Source: PVC group bacterium (ex Bugula neritina AB1) (GTDB taxonomy: Bacteria; GCA-001730085). From it: a stretch of 11,755 bases of DNA. Both the position numbers and the translations under genes were made by a program. The notes beneath the pieces were generated by a model. It did no database searches, was not told where the DNA came from, and worked only from the letters and a program-made list of their open reading frames with translations. Positions 1-6,732 of this stretch are shown one piece after another (position 1 is the stretch's first letter; the number at the start of each line of letters is the position of its first letter). The DNA lies in NCBI GenBank assembly GCA_001730085.1, contig MDLB01000057.1:1-11755 (forward strand), written 5' to 3'.

Positions 1-536
1 GTTGGACACCAGTGGCCAAAGTTAAAAATATATGTTGGTCTAAATTCAAACTGATGTTTTTTTTCGCATTCAAATAGAAGAGGCTTTTGCATTCCTAGAT
101 ATTCTTTAGAAAGACATCGTCCATTGAACTCTGCGGCTTTTTTTTGCATGTGATCGATTGTGTGTTTTTTTTTACACTGTGGACACCAATTTTTCACCCA
201 ACTAGAGATGGTATCCCATACATGGTTTTCCTTACAACGAAACCTCAGCTTGAACGGGTAGTACTTGTACTCTTTTGAGAGACATTCACCGCCGTTTTCT
301 TCTGCAATCGCTTGCATATCCTCGATTGTGAGTTTTTTCCGAGAAGGAGTACAAATATAGCACCATCTGTCTGACTCCAGGATGGACTTGAGATTCAAAC
401 TGAATTTGTGTTGAAACTTGCATTCAAATTCTAGTTTTTCCTTTTGATTTTTGTAAGTCTTGGATACCAATCTTCCTTCGTTGAAACGAGCTATCTCTTG
501 AGATTTTTTGAAGAATTTTTTTTGAGTATTGGTCAT
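1..536 (-). CDS. Tandem Cys/His zinc-binding repeat protein, partial (C-terminus beyond window)
   Basis: Translated here from the minus strand; the frame is open from an ATG at 536 to the window edge (178 codons plus two bases). Three tandem units of about 55 residues are visible, each with C-x3-H followed by W-C-x2-C: C39/H43/C59/C62, C101/H105/C118/C121 and C157/H161/C177, the last Cys falling outside the window. Units 2 and 3 share the motifs TI(E/D)xMQ, CLSKEY and a final NWCPQC or HWCP. This is the pattern of treble-clef or zinc-ribbon-like repeats found in many uncharacterised bacterial and giant-virus proteins, sometimes next to nuclease domains; nucleic acid binding is inference. The start overlaps the stop of the upstream gene as ATGA, so translation is probably coupled. 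Whether a catalytic domain follows cannot be seen. The ORF is convincing; the function is unknown. Confidence 0.82.
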   Translation of the reverse strand, partial: MTNTQKKFFKKSQEIARFNEGRLVSKTYKNQKEKLEFECKFQHKFSLNLKSILESDRWCYICTPSRKKLTIEDMQAIAEENGGECLSKEYKYYPFKLRFRCKENHVWDTISSWVKNWCPQCKKKHTIDHMQKKAAEFNGRCLSKEYLGMQKPLLFECEKKHQFEFRPTYIFNFGHWCP

Positions 537-961
537 TTCGACCTACCCATGGGCGTAAAGTAGAATCCGGCAATAATCCCAATGAAGTTTTGGAAGTCCC
601 ACAGCAAACTACCCGCACTGATTTTCAAGCTTGTTTTTTCAGATAGGTTTGCGAACAGGTTTAGGAGCCACGAATTGGATTGATGAACCATAACTGTGTA
701 TTCAATTTCGGGATGAAACGCAACGTGATAGATAATAACAAAGCAATATGTACCAATAATAAGAATGGCTAATAAACGTCTAGTATATTTCGTCCAATTG
801 TCAGCATGATCTCCATTTTTGAGAAGAGCCTCTATTCTCCGATTAGAGCTATTGAGAGTTGCAAGGCGTTCTTGGCGTTTGGCATCTAGTTGTGATTTGA
901 CAACGAAGGCTATCATTTTTAAAGCACTACCAGCAATGACATTTAGGATTGTAAGACTCAT
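533..961 (-). CDS. Small membrane protein with three predicted membrane segments, holin-like
   Basis: A 142-residue protein. Hydrophobic segments lie at about residues 3-22, 62-82 and 117-136. Between the first two is a charged stretch of about 35 residues rich in K, R and E (QLDAKRQERLATLN), and the C-terminus is short and basic. The size, the hydrophobic N-terminus and the last segment (FQNFIGIIAGFYF) resemble three-TM phage holin-type proteins, but no signature motif makes this certain; it could be any small inner-membrane partner. Its ATG overlaps the stop of the PTP-like gene as ATGA (958-961), and its own stop overlaps the next start as ATGA (533-536). It therefore sits in the middle of a tightly coupled three-gene unit. 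No signal-peptide cleavage site is evident. The gene is likely real; the holin label is an inference from architecture only. Confidence 0.7.
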   Translation of the reverse strand: MSLTILNVIAGSALKMIAFVVKSQLDAKRQERLATLNSSNRRIEALLKNGDHADNWTKYTRRLLAILIIGTYCFVIIYHVAFHPEIEYTVMVHQSNSWLLNLFANLSEKTSLKISAGSLLWDFQNFIGIIAGFYFTPMGRSK

Positions 962-2838
962 GAGGCTTCTCCGAGTTGGCTTAGGGTTGCAAAGTGATTC
1001 GCGTATTCAACGAGAGGATTATGATTTTGGGGTTGTTTCAATTCGCTTAGATTTAAATCATGAGATTCTTTGATGATCAAGAAGTTTTTAGGACTCGAAA
1101 GAATAGATTGAAATTTTTCGTTAGGGGTCCCATTTTCATAGAATTCATCTACATCTGATTGTTGATGATCGTAAAGAACATTCCCTGTAGAGGAAACAAC
1201 CCTTATTAGAGTATCATCAATTGCAATAGAAATCCCTAGATTAGATTTCAAATGAGAGGCAGAATCATTGAAGACGTTAGAGTTTCTTGATTGAAAAGCT
1301 TGTTTCCAATCGATGAGATTTTTAGAGCCTTGGATAGCAAAAAGCCGTTTTTTAGATTCTAGAAGAGTTTTCTTTTCAAAGAGGATAGCATATTCGTACA
1401 AAAGGTTTTCATGTTTTAAGTTTAGATACTCTTTTACCAAATGAATAGCGAAAGAGAACGCTTCTGGATTGCTAAAAAATTCGTAAGACTCTCGCATTTC
1501 AACTAAAATGTGGGCAAAATCCAAGACTTGGCCTTCCTTCCAACGTTTTATACATTTTTGAAAAAAAACAAAAACAGAAGGGCTAGAAGAGGTATTTTCC
1601 CCATGTACCAAAAGTCTTGGTAATTTTTCCACTAACTCCATGAATTTGAAAAAAGATTCAGGGTTAGATGGTATAGAATCATTAACAAAGCTTGTATATT
1701 GGAAGTGATTTATATTTTTACCAAATATGAAAAATCGTTTACATATACGGAATTTCCTAACAACGACAGTTCCTTCATGGATTTTTTTTTCTGATTTCAA
1801 TTTCACCCTATATTGGCCAAACCTGAGAACTTTTCCTTTTCGAAACGGCCAGTAGTTTGCTGACCCTATGTGACAGCCACTTATAGTTTTCCCCAGCATT
1901 ACGATGTTTTTGATTTTTTCTTGTTTTAACATTTTCCACCAAGATGCAACTGTATTTTCCATAGGAGATTCCGCGACAACGATTTCATTAGAAAAAACAT
2001 GTGCGGCGTTTATATAAGTTTCGTTCAGGTTTTCTGTATCGATTATGATTCGGTTGTTGTCAGACGGCATCGTAAGAGGGCTACTGAAACGATTTTTGAT
2101 GATATTACACTTCCTTTTGGCTTGAACGAATGTAGCAATTTGAAAAGAGTTGGGTACTCCTGAGAAGATTTTAAATGCGTCGACATCTTTTAGAAAAAAC
2201 TCATCACGTTTTTGATTATTTTTAATTTTTTTTTGAATTTTTTTTAGTCTAAGGTTTTTGGTCAAGTAATTAGTGGGGGTCCTAACCATAGCGTTTCTAA
2301 TCATCGAGTTTCTCTTCACAACAACGTCGTATTCGTGAGAAGAGAGTCTTTGAAAGATCATGAGTCTTGTATTTTTCAAAAAAAGATCAAATCCCTCAAG
2401 ATTATAATCCTGAGCGGCTAGAAAAGGTTCAAGCTCCATTACGGTTATAGCCATCAGATAATCTGCAATGAATTCTCTTTGTCTTTTTGATACACCCAGA
2501 GTGTTCAAGGATATGAAAACAAGCATCTCATACCACGTTGAAATAGTGATTTTTAGGCAATCCCAGCAATCTTCTTTAATTTTATTCTTAGACAGTTTTT
2601 CTTGAGCTTTTTGAGCATTTTCAAAAAGAGAATCAAACATTTTCATATACATTTCTTTGAGAGGGGGTCTTTCATAGTATAGAAGTTTAATTTCTTCAAA
2701 ACAAAGTCTTGAGTATAATTTAATTTTTCTGCAGGAAAACACGTTTTGAGCGGATGAGGCTTCTTCATTTTCTTCTGAGATAGTAGGAGTTCCAGAAGAA
2801 GAGCTTTGTGTTTCCAAAGAAGAGTATTCACGATTCAA
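958..2838 (-). CDS. Pseudophosphatase: degenerate classical (eukaryote/YopH-type) tyrosine phosphatase domain protein
   Basis: 626 residues from a TTG at 2838; the true start may lie upstream. Numbering here is from that TTG. Residues 1-35 are Ser/Glu-rich and probably disordered, 40-240 look helical and are unrecognised, about 243-475 match the classical PTP fold, and 476-626 are unassigned. The PTP landmarks occur in the right order: KNRF (248-251), YINAA (275-279), ESPMENTVASWWKML (290-304), YWP (329-331), VRKFRI (360-365), YTSFVNDSIP (381-390, at the YTSWPDxGVP position), VHGENTSSSPS (411-421, at the VHCSAGxGRTG position) and SNPEAF (456-461, at the QTxxQY position). All catalytic residues are replaced: Cys by Gly413, Arg by Ser419, WPD Asp by Asn386, Gln by Ser456. 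The fold is retained but phosphatase chemistry should be absent, so a phosphotyrosine-binding, scaffolding or decoy role is inferred. It is first in the three-gene overlap; a secreted effector is plausible but unproven. Confidence 0.85.
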   Translation of the reverse strand: MNREYSSLETQSSSSGTPTISEENEEASSAQNVFSCRKIKLYSRLCFEEIKLLYYERPPLKEMYMKMFDSLFENAQKAQEKLSKNKIKEDCWDCLKITISTWYEMLVFISLNTLGVSKRQREFIADYLMAITVMELEPFLAAQDYNLEGFDLFLKNTRLMIFQRLSSHEYDVVVKRNSMIRNAMVRTPTNYLTKNLRLKKIQKKIKNNQKRDEFFLKDVDAFKIFSGVPNSFQIATFVQAKRKCNIIKNRFSSPLTMPSDNNRIIIDTENLNETYINAAHVFSNEIVVAESPMENTVASWWKMLKQEKIKNIVMLGKTISGCHIGSANYWPFRKGKVLRFGQYRVKLKSEKKIHEGTVVVRKFRICKRFFIFGKNINHFQYTSFVNDSIPSNPESFFKFMELVEKLPRLLVHGENTSSSPSVFVFFQKCIKRWKEGQVLDFAHILVEMRESYEFFSNPEAFSFAIHLVKEYLNLKHENLLYEYAILFEKKTLLESKKRLFAIQGSKNLIDWKQAFQSRNSNVFNDSASHLKSNLGISIAIDDTLIRVVSSTGNVLYDHQQSDVDEFYENGTPNEKFQSILSSPKNFLIIKESHDLNLSELKQPQNHNPLVEYANHFATLSQLGEAS

Positions 2839-3012
2839 AGGTATTCTTGAAAGGCCTGAGCTGGATACTCTTCTACGTTTTTTTTGAGAAGAGTCACTTT
2901 CATTAACCGATGTTAGTTTTTTAAATTTGACATCGATTTCAGAAGGGGATTTAGTAGAAAGTGTTTCAAGTTTTTCGTATATGTGAGGAGTGTGGGGAGA
3001 TATAAAATAAAT
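2839..3012 (-). other. In-frame N-terminal extension of the pseudophosphatase gene without a standard start codon
   Basis: The frame of the PTP-like gene is open upstream to a TAA at 3031-3033. It reads as a plausible protein end (FISPHTPHIYEKLETLST, then SQKKRRRVSSSG just before the TTG). There is no ATG, GTG or TTG in frame between that stop and the TTG at 2838, and no Shine-Dalgarno sequence sits at a proper distance from that TTG. The only near-start is ATT at 3010-3012, known as a start codon in infC, or an ATG lost by mutation or sequencing error. KKRRRV resembles a monopartite nuclear localisation signal. If translated, the protein would have about 684 residues. Confidence 0.5.
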
Positions 3013-3137
3013 CTTATTTTTTAAGTTATATTAAAAATATTATTAAATCATAAATATTGTCTATTTTTTTTGTAATTTACTTATCTTTTTTACCTAAAAA
3101 TATTTTACCTTTACACTTTTTTGACGAAGAAGGAATT

Positions 3138-3278
3138 ATGATTAAAGATAATATAATAAGTTTAGTATTGTCAATGAGAAGAAAATTTTGCATTATATGG
3201 TCTATAAGTTCATCGATAGGGGCTATTTCGACAGCAGGTATAAATATGATTGGGAGCTGGATTGTTCCTAATCTATAA
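3138..3278 (+). CDS. Possible small hydrophobic protein, 46 residues
   Basis: ATG at 3138 is preceded by AAGGA with only three bases between, a short spacing. The product has a basic patch (MRRK) followed by a mildly hydrophobic, Ser/Ile-rich stretch ending WIVPNL, which could form one membrane segment. It is followed at once by an inverted repeat. No family is recognised. The region is very AT-rich and borders a decayed gene, so it may be a remnant rather than an active gene. An overlapping minus-strand frame of similar length exists but looks less protein-like. Confidence 0.25.
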   Translation: MIKDNIISLVLSMRRKFCIIWSISSSIGAISTAGINMIGSWIVPNL

Positions 3279-3318
3279 ATAGAGTAAACCCAATCACAAT
3301 TTTCCAAATTTACTCTAT
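3279..3318. repeat. Perfect 10-bp inverted repeat with 20-base loop
   Basis: ATAGAGTAAA (3279-3288) pairs exactly with TTTACTCTAT (3309-3318). It begins at the last base after the stop codon of the small plus-strand ORF. No T tract follows on either strand, so it is not a classical intrinsic terminator; a transcript-stabilising or protein-binding role is possible. Confidence 0.45.
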
Positions 3319-3346
3319 GCTCAAAATAAAATCAAAATAGAGTTGA

Positions 3347-3746
3347 TCAAAGACCACTCTCGTGGGGGTTGGGCTAAGCACATCGATTGAAAGCCTTAAT
3401 CTATTTTTTCTTCCAGTAGTTTTAGCTGAAAAAACAGTCACTCAAGCTGATCTATTGATCTCGATTTAAATTCAGAAAGATCGAGGAGTAGAAGTAAAAG
3501 AAGGATCGAGACTGTCTTGGATGTATCTGCAAATGCGTCAGAAGTCCCCCTTTTTTGAATTTAATCCAGTTTTGAGTGTTATGGAGTCAAGAAGATTCCT
3601 TTTCAGATATATCTCAAATCAACCTAGAAGGTCAATTTTTAGGTATAGACCCAATAAATTCAGAAGACCTCTTAAATCATAATAGAATGTTAGCTATAAA
3701 TTCAATAAACCTAGATTTTGATACTAAGGTCAAAGAAAGTTCTTAA
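3347..3746 (+). pseudogene. Decayed plus-strand gene, frameshifted and interrupted
   Basis: Protein-like segments occur on the plus strand in successive frames. From 3347 one frame reads GLSTSIESLNLFFLPVVLAE and runs to a TAA at 3467-3469, then continues in the same frame as QKDRGVEVKEGSRLS. From about 3514 the next frame gives LDVSANASEVPLF. After the T run near 3571 the reading returns to the earlier frame as EFNPVLSVMES. From about 3590 a third frame reads QEDSFSDISQINLEGQFLG and ends KVKESS at the TAA 3744-3746. At least one stop and three frame changes are needed to join these. A hairpin plus T tract lies exactly at the final stop, as expected for the end of a former gene. The product is not recognised; the tail is acidic and Asn/Ser-rich. 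The last piece alone (from 3576, 56 codons) could be mistaken for a small gene but has no ribosome binding site. Confidence 0.42.
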
Positions 3747-3757
3747 GGAGCTTTTTT
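3736..3757 (+). terminator. Intrinsic terminator at end of decayed plus-strand gene
   Basis: AAAGTTCT (3736-3743) pairs with GGAGCTTT (3747-3754) as eight pairs including three G-U, with loop TAA. The T run extends to 3757. The stop codon of the remnant forms the loop. Confidence 0.5.
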
Positions 3758-3824
3758 ATAAAAATCATTAAAAAAAATCTTGATATATTCACAGTAGTAA
3801 AAAAAAGGAATAGATTGTGCCTTC

Positions 3825-5201
3825 TTAAACAGTTTGAGAGAACTTTTGCTCGGACGAAGGGCTAAAATAAGCGTCAAAACCCATGCAAATGTTTCTAATG
3901 AAAAGTTTGCCTAAGTCTGTTGTAAGAAATGTATCTTTATCTTTTATTAAAAGCCCTTCTTCTACACATTTCTGAATATGCTTTTCTTCTTTCTTAAAAT
4001 ACTCGTTAAAATCAACTTTGAATTTATTTTTAAATTCTATTGTATCGATAAAAAAGTGACACATAAAAGAATAAATCACCCAGAAGCGGATTTTATCATC
4101 TTTCGTTAAAATCTTCCCTCTTTCTGTCGGTAAAATATTTTCTTCCAAGTTCGATCTATATGTTTTTAAGTTTTTATGATTTTGCACAAAAGTGTTTTGC
4201 AAAAAACCTATCGATGAAACGCCTAAACCTATAAAGTCTTGGGTATGCTTCAACGTGTATCCCATGAAGTTGCGATAAAGTTTTTGGGATTCAAAAGCTT
4301 TGAACATTTCATCGGTTTCTAGAGCAAAGTGGTCCATCGCTATCCCTTTGTAATGATGATCGAATAAAAAATCACGGGAAGCTAAAAAAATGTCTATTTT
4401 TTCTTCTGGAGAGGGCAACGTTTTAGGGTCAATAAGTTTCTGTTGTTTTTTTAACCAAGGAACATAAGCAAAGCTGTAAAGAGCGATACGATCAGGAGAC
4501 AATGAACAAACGTGGTCCACCGTATTCATGAATGTTTCTTTTGTTTGAAAAGGAAGGCCGTAGATCAGATCAAAGTTGATCGAAACATAAGACAAGGCTC
4601 GACAAGTTTCAAAAAGATCTTTAACCAAAGAAAAAGATTGCACACGATTTATAGCTTTTTGTACATCTGTATCAAAATCTTGAATCCCCATCGATATACG
4701 ATTAAAGCCTATTTCTCGATAATAGCGGAGTTGCTCTTTTGTGACTGTGCGAGGGTCAACTTCAATCGAAATCTCTCCATCTAAACTAATATCGAAACTT
4801 TCTTTTAATCGGTTCCAAAGACGTTCCATTTGTTCAATTGTTAAGAAATTTGGGGTTCCACCGCCGAAATGACATTGTAACGCGACTTTCTTTTTTGACA
4901 AATTTTGATCGATCAGATCCAGCTCTTTGATAAGAAGGTCCACATAGCTATCCCCTACCGATTGATGCCTTTGAGTGATTTTCACATTGCAAGCACAAAA
5001 AGTACATAGCTGTTCACAATAAGGGATATGTATATAAAGAGATATCGAAGAGTCGTCTGAAGTCATTTTTTGAAGAGCTTCTTGATAGCTTTCACTAGAA
5101 ACATCCGAACTCCAATGAGGAGCTGTTGGATAGCTTGTATAGCGAGGACCTTGTATATTATATTTATTGATTAACTCTTTAGTTAGCTCAACTTGATGCA
5201 T
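3825..5201 (-). CDS. hemN: Oxygen-independent coproporphyrinogen III oxidase/dehydrogenase (radical SAM)
   Basis: Catalyses the oxidative decarboxylation of coproporphyrinogen III to protoporphyrinogen IX without oxygen, in the cytoplasm. From the ATG at 5201 the product has 458 residues, about the size of E. coli HemN (457). It carries the true HemN N-terminal motif GPRYTSYPTA, the radical SAM [4Fe-4S] motif HIPYCEQLCTFCAC (Cys-x3-Cys-x2-Cys plus the following Cys), the SAM-binding GGGTP, EISIEVDPRTV, DLIYGLPFQT and the C-terminal RNICMGFDAY. These set it apart from HemN-like HemW proteins. A TTG at 5222 would give seven more residues and overlap the hemE stop as TTGA; the ATG is preferred by alignment length, though its ribosome binding site is weak. 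Directly downstream of hemE, so the two are almost certainly co-transcribed. No T-rich hairpin terminator was found after the stop. Confidence 0.96.
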   Translation of the reverse strand: MHQVELTKELINKYNIQGPRYTSYPTAPHWSSDVSSESYQEALQKMTSDDSSISLYIHIPYCEQLCTFCACNVKITQRHQSVGDSYVDLLIKELDLIDQNLSKKKVALQCHFGGGTPNFLTIEQMERLWNRLKESFDISLDGEISIEVDPRTVTKEQLRYYREIGFNRISMGIQDFDTDVQKAINRVQSFSLVKDLFETCRALSYVSINFDLIYGLPFQTKETFMNTVDHVCSLSPDRIALYSFAYVPWLKKQQKLIDPKTLPSPEEKIDIFLASRDFLFDHHYKGIAMDHFALETDEMFKAFESQKLYRNFMGYTLKHTQDFIGLGVSSIGFLQNTFVQNHKNLKTYRSNLEENILPTERGKILTKDDKIRFWVIYSFMCHFFIDTIEFKNKFKVDFNEYFKKEEKHIQKCVEEGLLIKDKDTFLTTDLGKLFIRNICMGFDAYFSPSSEQKFSQTV

Positions 5202-5218
5202 AATTAGAGGGTTCTTTC

Positions 5219-6244
5219 TCAAAAAGACTTAACCGTTTCGACAAAAACTTTAACATGTTCAGGGTCCATATCAGGGAGCAAGCCATGTCCCAGATTCACA
5301 ATATAACCTTTAAAATTTTTCATTTTTACAAGGTGCTCATTAACTTTTTTTTCTATGATTTTAGGTGATGCATAAATAAGTGCTGGATCAAAATTCCCCT
5401 GCAAAGCTACAGACTTATGAATCGTTTTAGCCATATCTAACATAGGACACGTTTCATCTAAACTCAAAACATCTGCGCTGGTAGGCTTTAAATGTGGTAA
5501 TAAAAAATGAGAACCTTTGGAAAAGACAATGACCGGAATATTTTCAGGGTTGTCTAAGCCCTTAATGATTTTCTCTATATAATAATAGGAAAAAGTTTTC
5601 CAATCCTCACAAGAAAGGTGATTTGCCCAAGATTCGAAAATTTGGATAGCATCTACCCCTGCTTTGATTTGATTGTTCAAATGGGCGATAGTTGTTTCAC
5701 ATAGAACGTCCATGATTTGTTTTAAGAAAGTCGGATTTTCAAAAATCATAGATTTTATAACTTGAAATCGTTTTTGGACATAGCCCTCCACAAGGTATGC
5801 TGCAACTGTGAACGGTGCTCCAGAAAAACCAATAAGCGGAGTATCACCTAAGGACTCTTTCGTGTATTTGATAGCCTTATAAACATATGAAAGATTTTCG
5901 ATCGCTTCATTTTCTTTCCACTGCTCAAGGTCTTTAGGGTTCCGTATGGGCTTATCAAAAACCGGCCCTTTGTTTTCTTCAAAACGCAAAGGAGATCCCA
6001 GAGCTTGTGGTATCACCAAGATATCTGAAAAAAGGATCGCAGCATCCATCGCGTAACGTCTGATGGGTTGTAAAGTCACTTCAGCTGCTAATTCTGGATT
6101 TTGGCACATCGATATGAAGTCATGTTTTTCTCGGACACGGCGATACTCCGGTAAATATCTTCCAGCTTGACGCATGATCCAAACAGGTGGGCGATCATCA
6201 TTCTTTTTTTCACAAGCTTTTATAAATAAACTTTTTTTTTGCAT
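5219..6244 (-). CDS. hemE: Uroporphyrinogen decarboxylase
   Basis: Removes four carboxyl groups from uroporphyrinogen III to give coproporphyrinogen III, the substrate of the next gene product. The 341-residue protein is full length for the family. Visible signatures: PVWIMRQAGRYLPEYR at residues 20-35 (substrate-binding Arg residues), AAILFSDILV with the catalytic-site Asp74, GFSGAPFTVAAY at 139-150, and a C-terminal NLGHGLLPDMDPEHV. The ATG at 6244 is followed by an A-rich stretch and has no strong Shine-Dalgarno sequence upstream. The hemN frame begins within or just after its stop, so the products are probably made in step. A 29-codon candidate ORF ends seven bases before this start. Nothing unusual in the catalytic motifs. 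Confidence 0.97.
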   Translation of the reverse strand: MQKKSLFIKACEKKNDDRPPVWIMRQAGRYLPEYRRVREKHDFISMCQNPELAAEVTLQPIRRYAMDAAILFSDILVIPQALGSPLRFEENKGPVFDKPIRNPKDLEQWKENEAIENLSYVYKAIKYTKESLGDTPLIGFSGAPFTVAAYLVEGYVQKRFQVIKSMIFENPTFLKQIMDVLCETTIAHLNNQIKAGVDAIQIFESWANHLSCEDWKTFSYYYIEKIIKGLDNPENIPVIVFSKGSHFLLPHLKPTSADVLSLDETCPMLDMAKTIHKSVALQGNFDPALIYASPKIIEKKVNEHLVKMKNFKGYIVNLGHGLLPDMDPEHVKVFVETVKSF

Positions 6245-6732
6245 AAAAACATTAACCCATTTTTTTTAATTTTATATATTGAAACCGTCGCAAAATATCG
6301 AATAAGGTTTCTTGTCGGTCTTTAATAAAGGAGGTTGTCATTTAGGTGAAAGCACACATCTAGTGACGATATGAACTTTTTTCGAAATAACAAAGTGTTC
6401 TAAAATTTCTTTCAAGAAAACATCTGGGATAGTTTTAAACAAAATTATTTTAACATCGTAAAAAAATCATATCTTTTATAAGAGTGAATAATATTAGATT
6501 TCTTCTTTCTGGAAAAGTTTATATCCACGACGAAAAGATCACTTTTGTTAAAACAACAGTTTTTTTATAGAACTCCAAGAAAATGTACCTTATATTTAGA
6601 AATAGCTCCTATGTATCGTTATATTGTACAAAGGTTTTGAACGTGTTGCAAAGTATTTTGAAAGAAAAGTATCTACGGATAGATCTTTCCTATAAAACTT
6701 TTTTACAACCGATAAGTGCTGCTCTTAAAAAA
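6245..6732. other. topA-hemE intergenic region
   Basis: 488 bases, AT-rich. It must hold the end of the topA transcript and, if hemE is not read from topA, the hemE promoter; TTGCGA and TATAAA-like elements near 6277-6295 are too close together to be convincing. On the plus strand one frame from 6484 (GTG) to a TAA at 6742-6744 has a single internal TAG (6568-6570). It reads SGKVYIHDEKITFVKTTVF before the stop and NSKKMYLIFRNSS onward after it, and may be a gene remnant running into the topA end. No RNA gene or clear terminator seen. Confidence 0.35.
6252..6341 (-). CDS. Possible 29-residue upstream ORF ahead of hemE
   Basis: ATG at 6341 to TAA at 6252-6254, seven bases before the hemE ATG. 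The product starts MTTSFIKDRQ, is basic and ends KKMG. A TAA lies directly before the ATG, so the frame cannot extend. There is no clear Shine-Dalgarno sequence. It could be a leader peptide coupling into hemE, a remnant, or chance in AT-rich DNA. Confidence 0.22.
   Translation of the reverse strand: MTTSFIKDRQETLFDILRRFQYIKLKKMG

Noticed and set aside
424-618. Minus-strand ORF of 64 codons across the three-TM and zinc-repeat genes
   Set aside because: It overlaps two better-supported frames joined by an ATGA overlap and has no recognisable features.
819-1073. Plus-strand ORF of 84 codons
   Set aside because: It is the antisense of the junction between the pseudo-PTP and three-TM genes, with Arg/Leu-rich shadow composition.
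2643-2831. Minus-strand ORF of 62 codons inside the pseudo-PTP gene
   Set aside because: Alternate-frame shadow of the long gene.
4512-4784. Plus-strand ORF of 90 codons
   Set aside because: Antisense shadow of hemN.
6326-6341. AAAGGAGG followed by ATT on the plus strand, resembling a ribosome binding site
   Set aside because: The ATT is followed directly by TAG and no usable start lies at proper distance.
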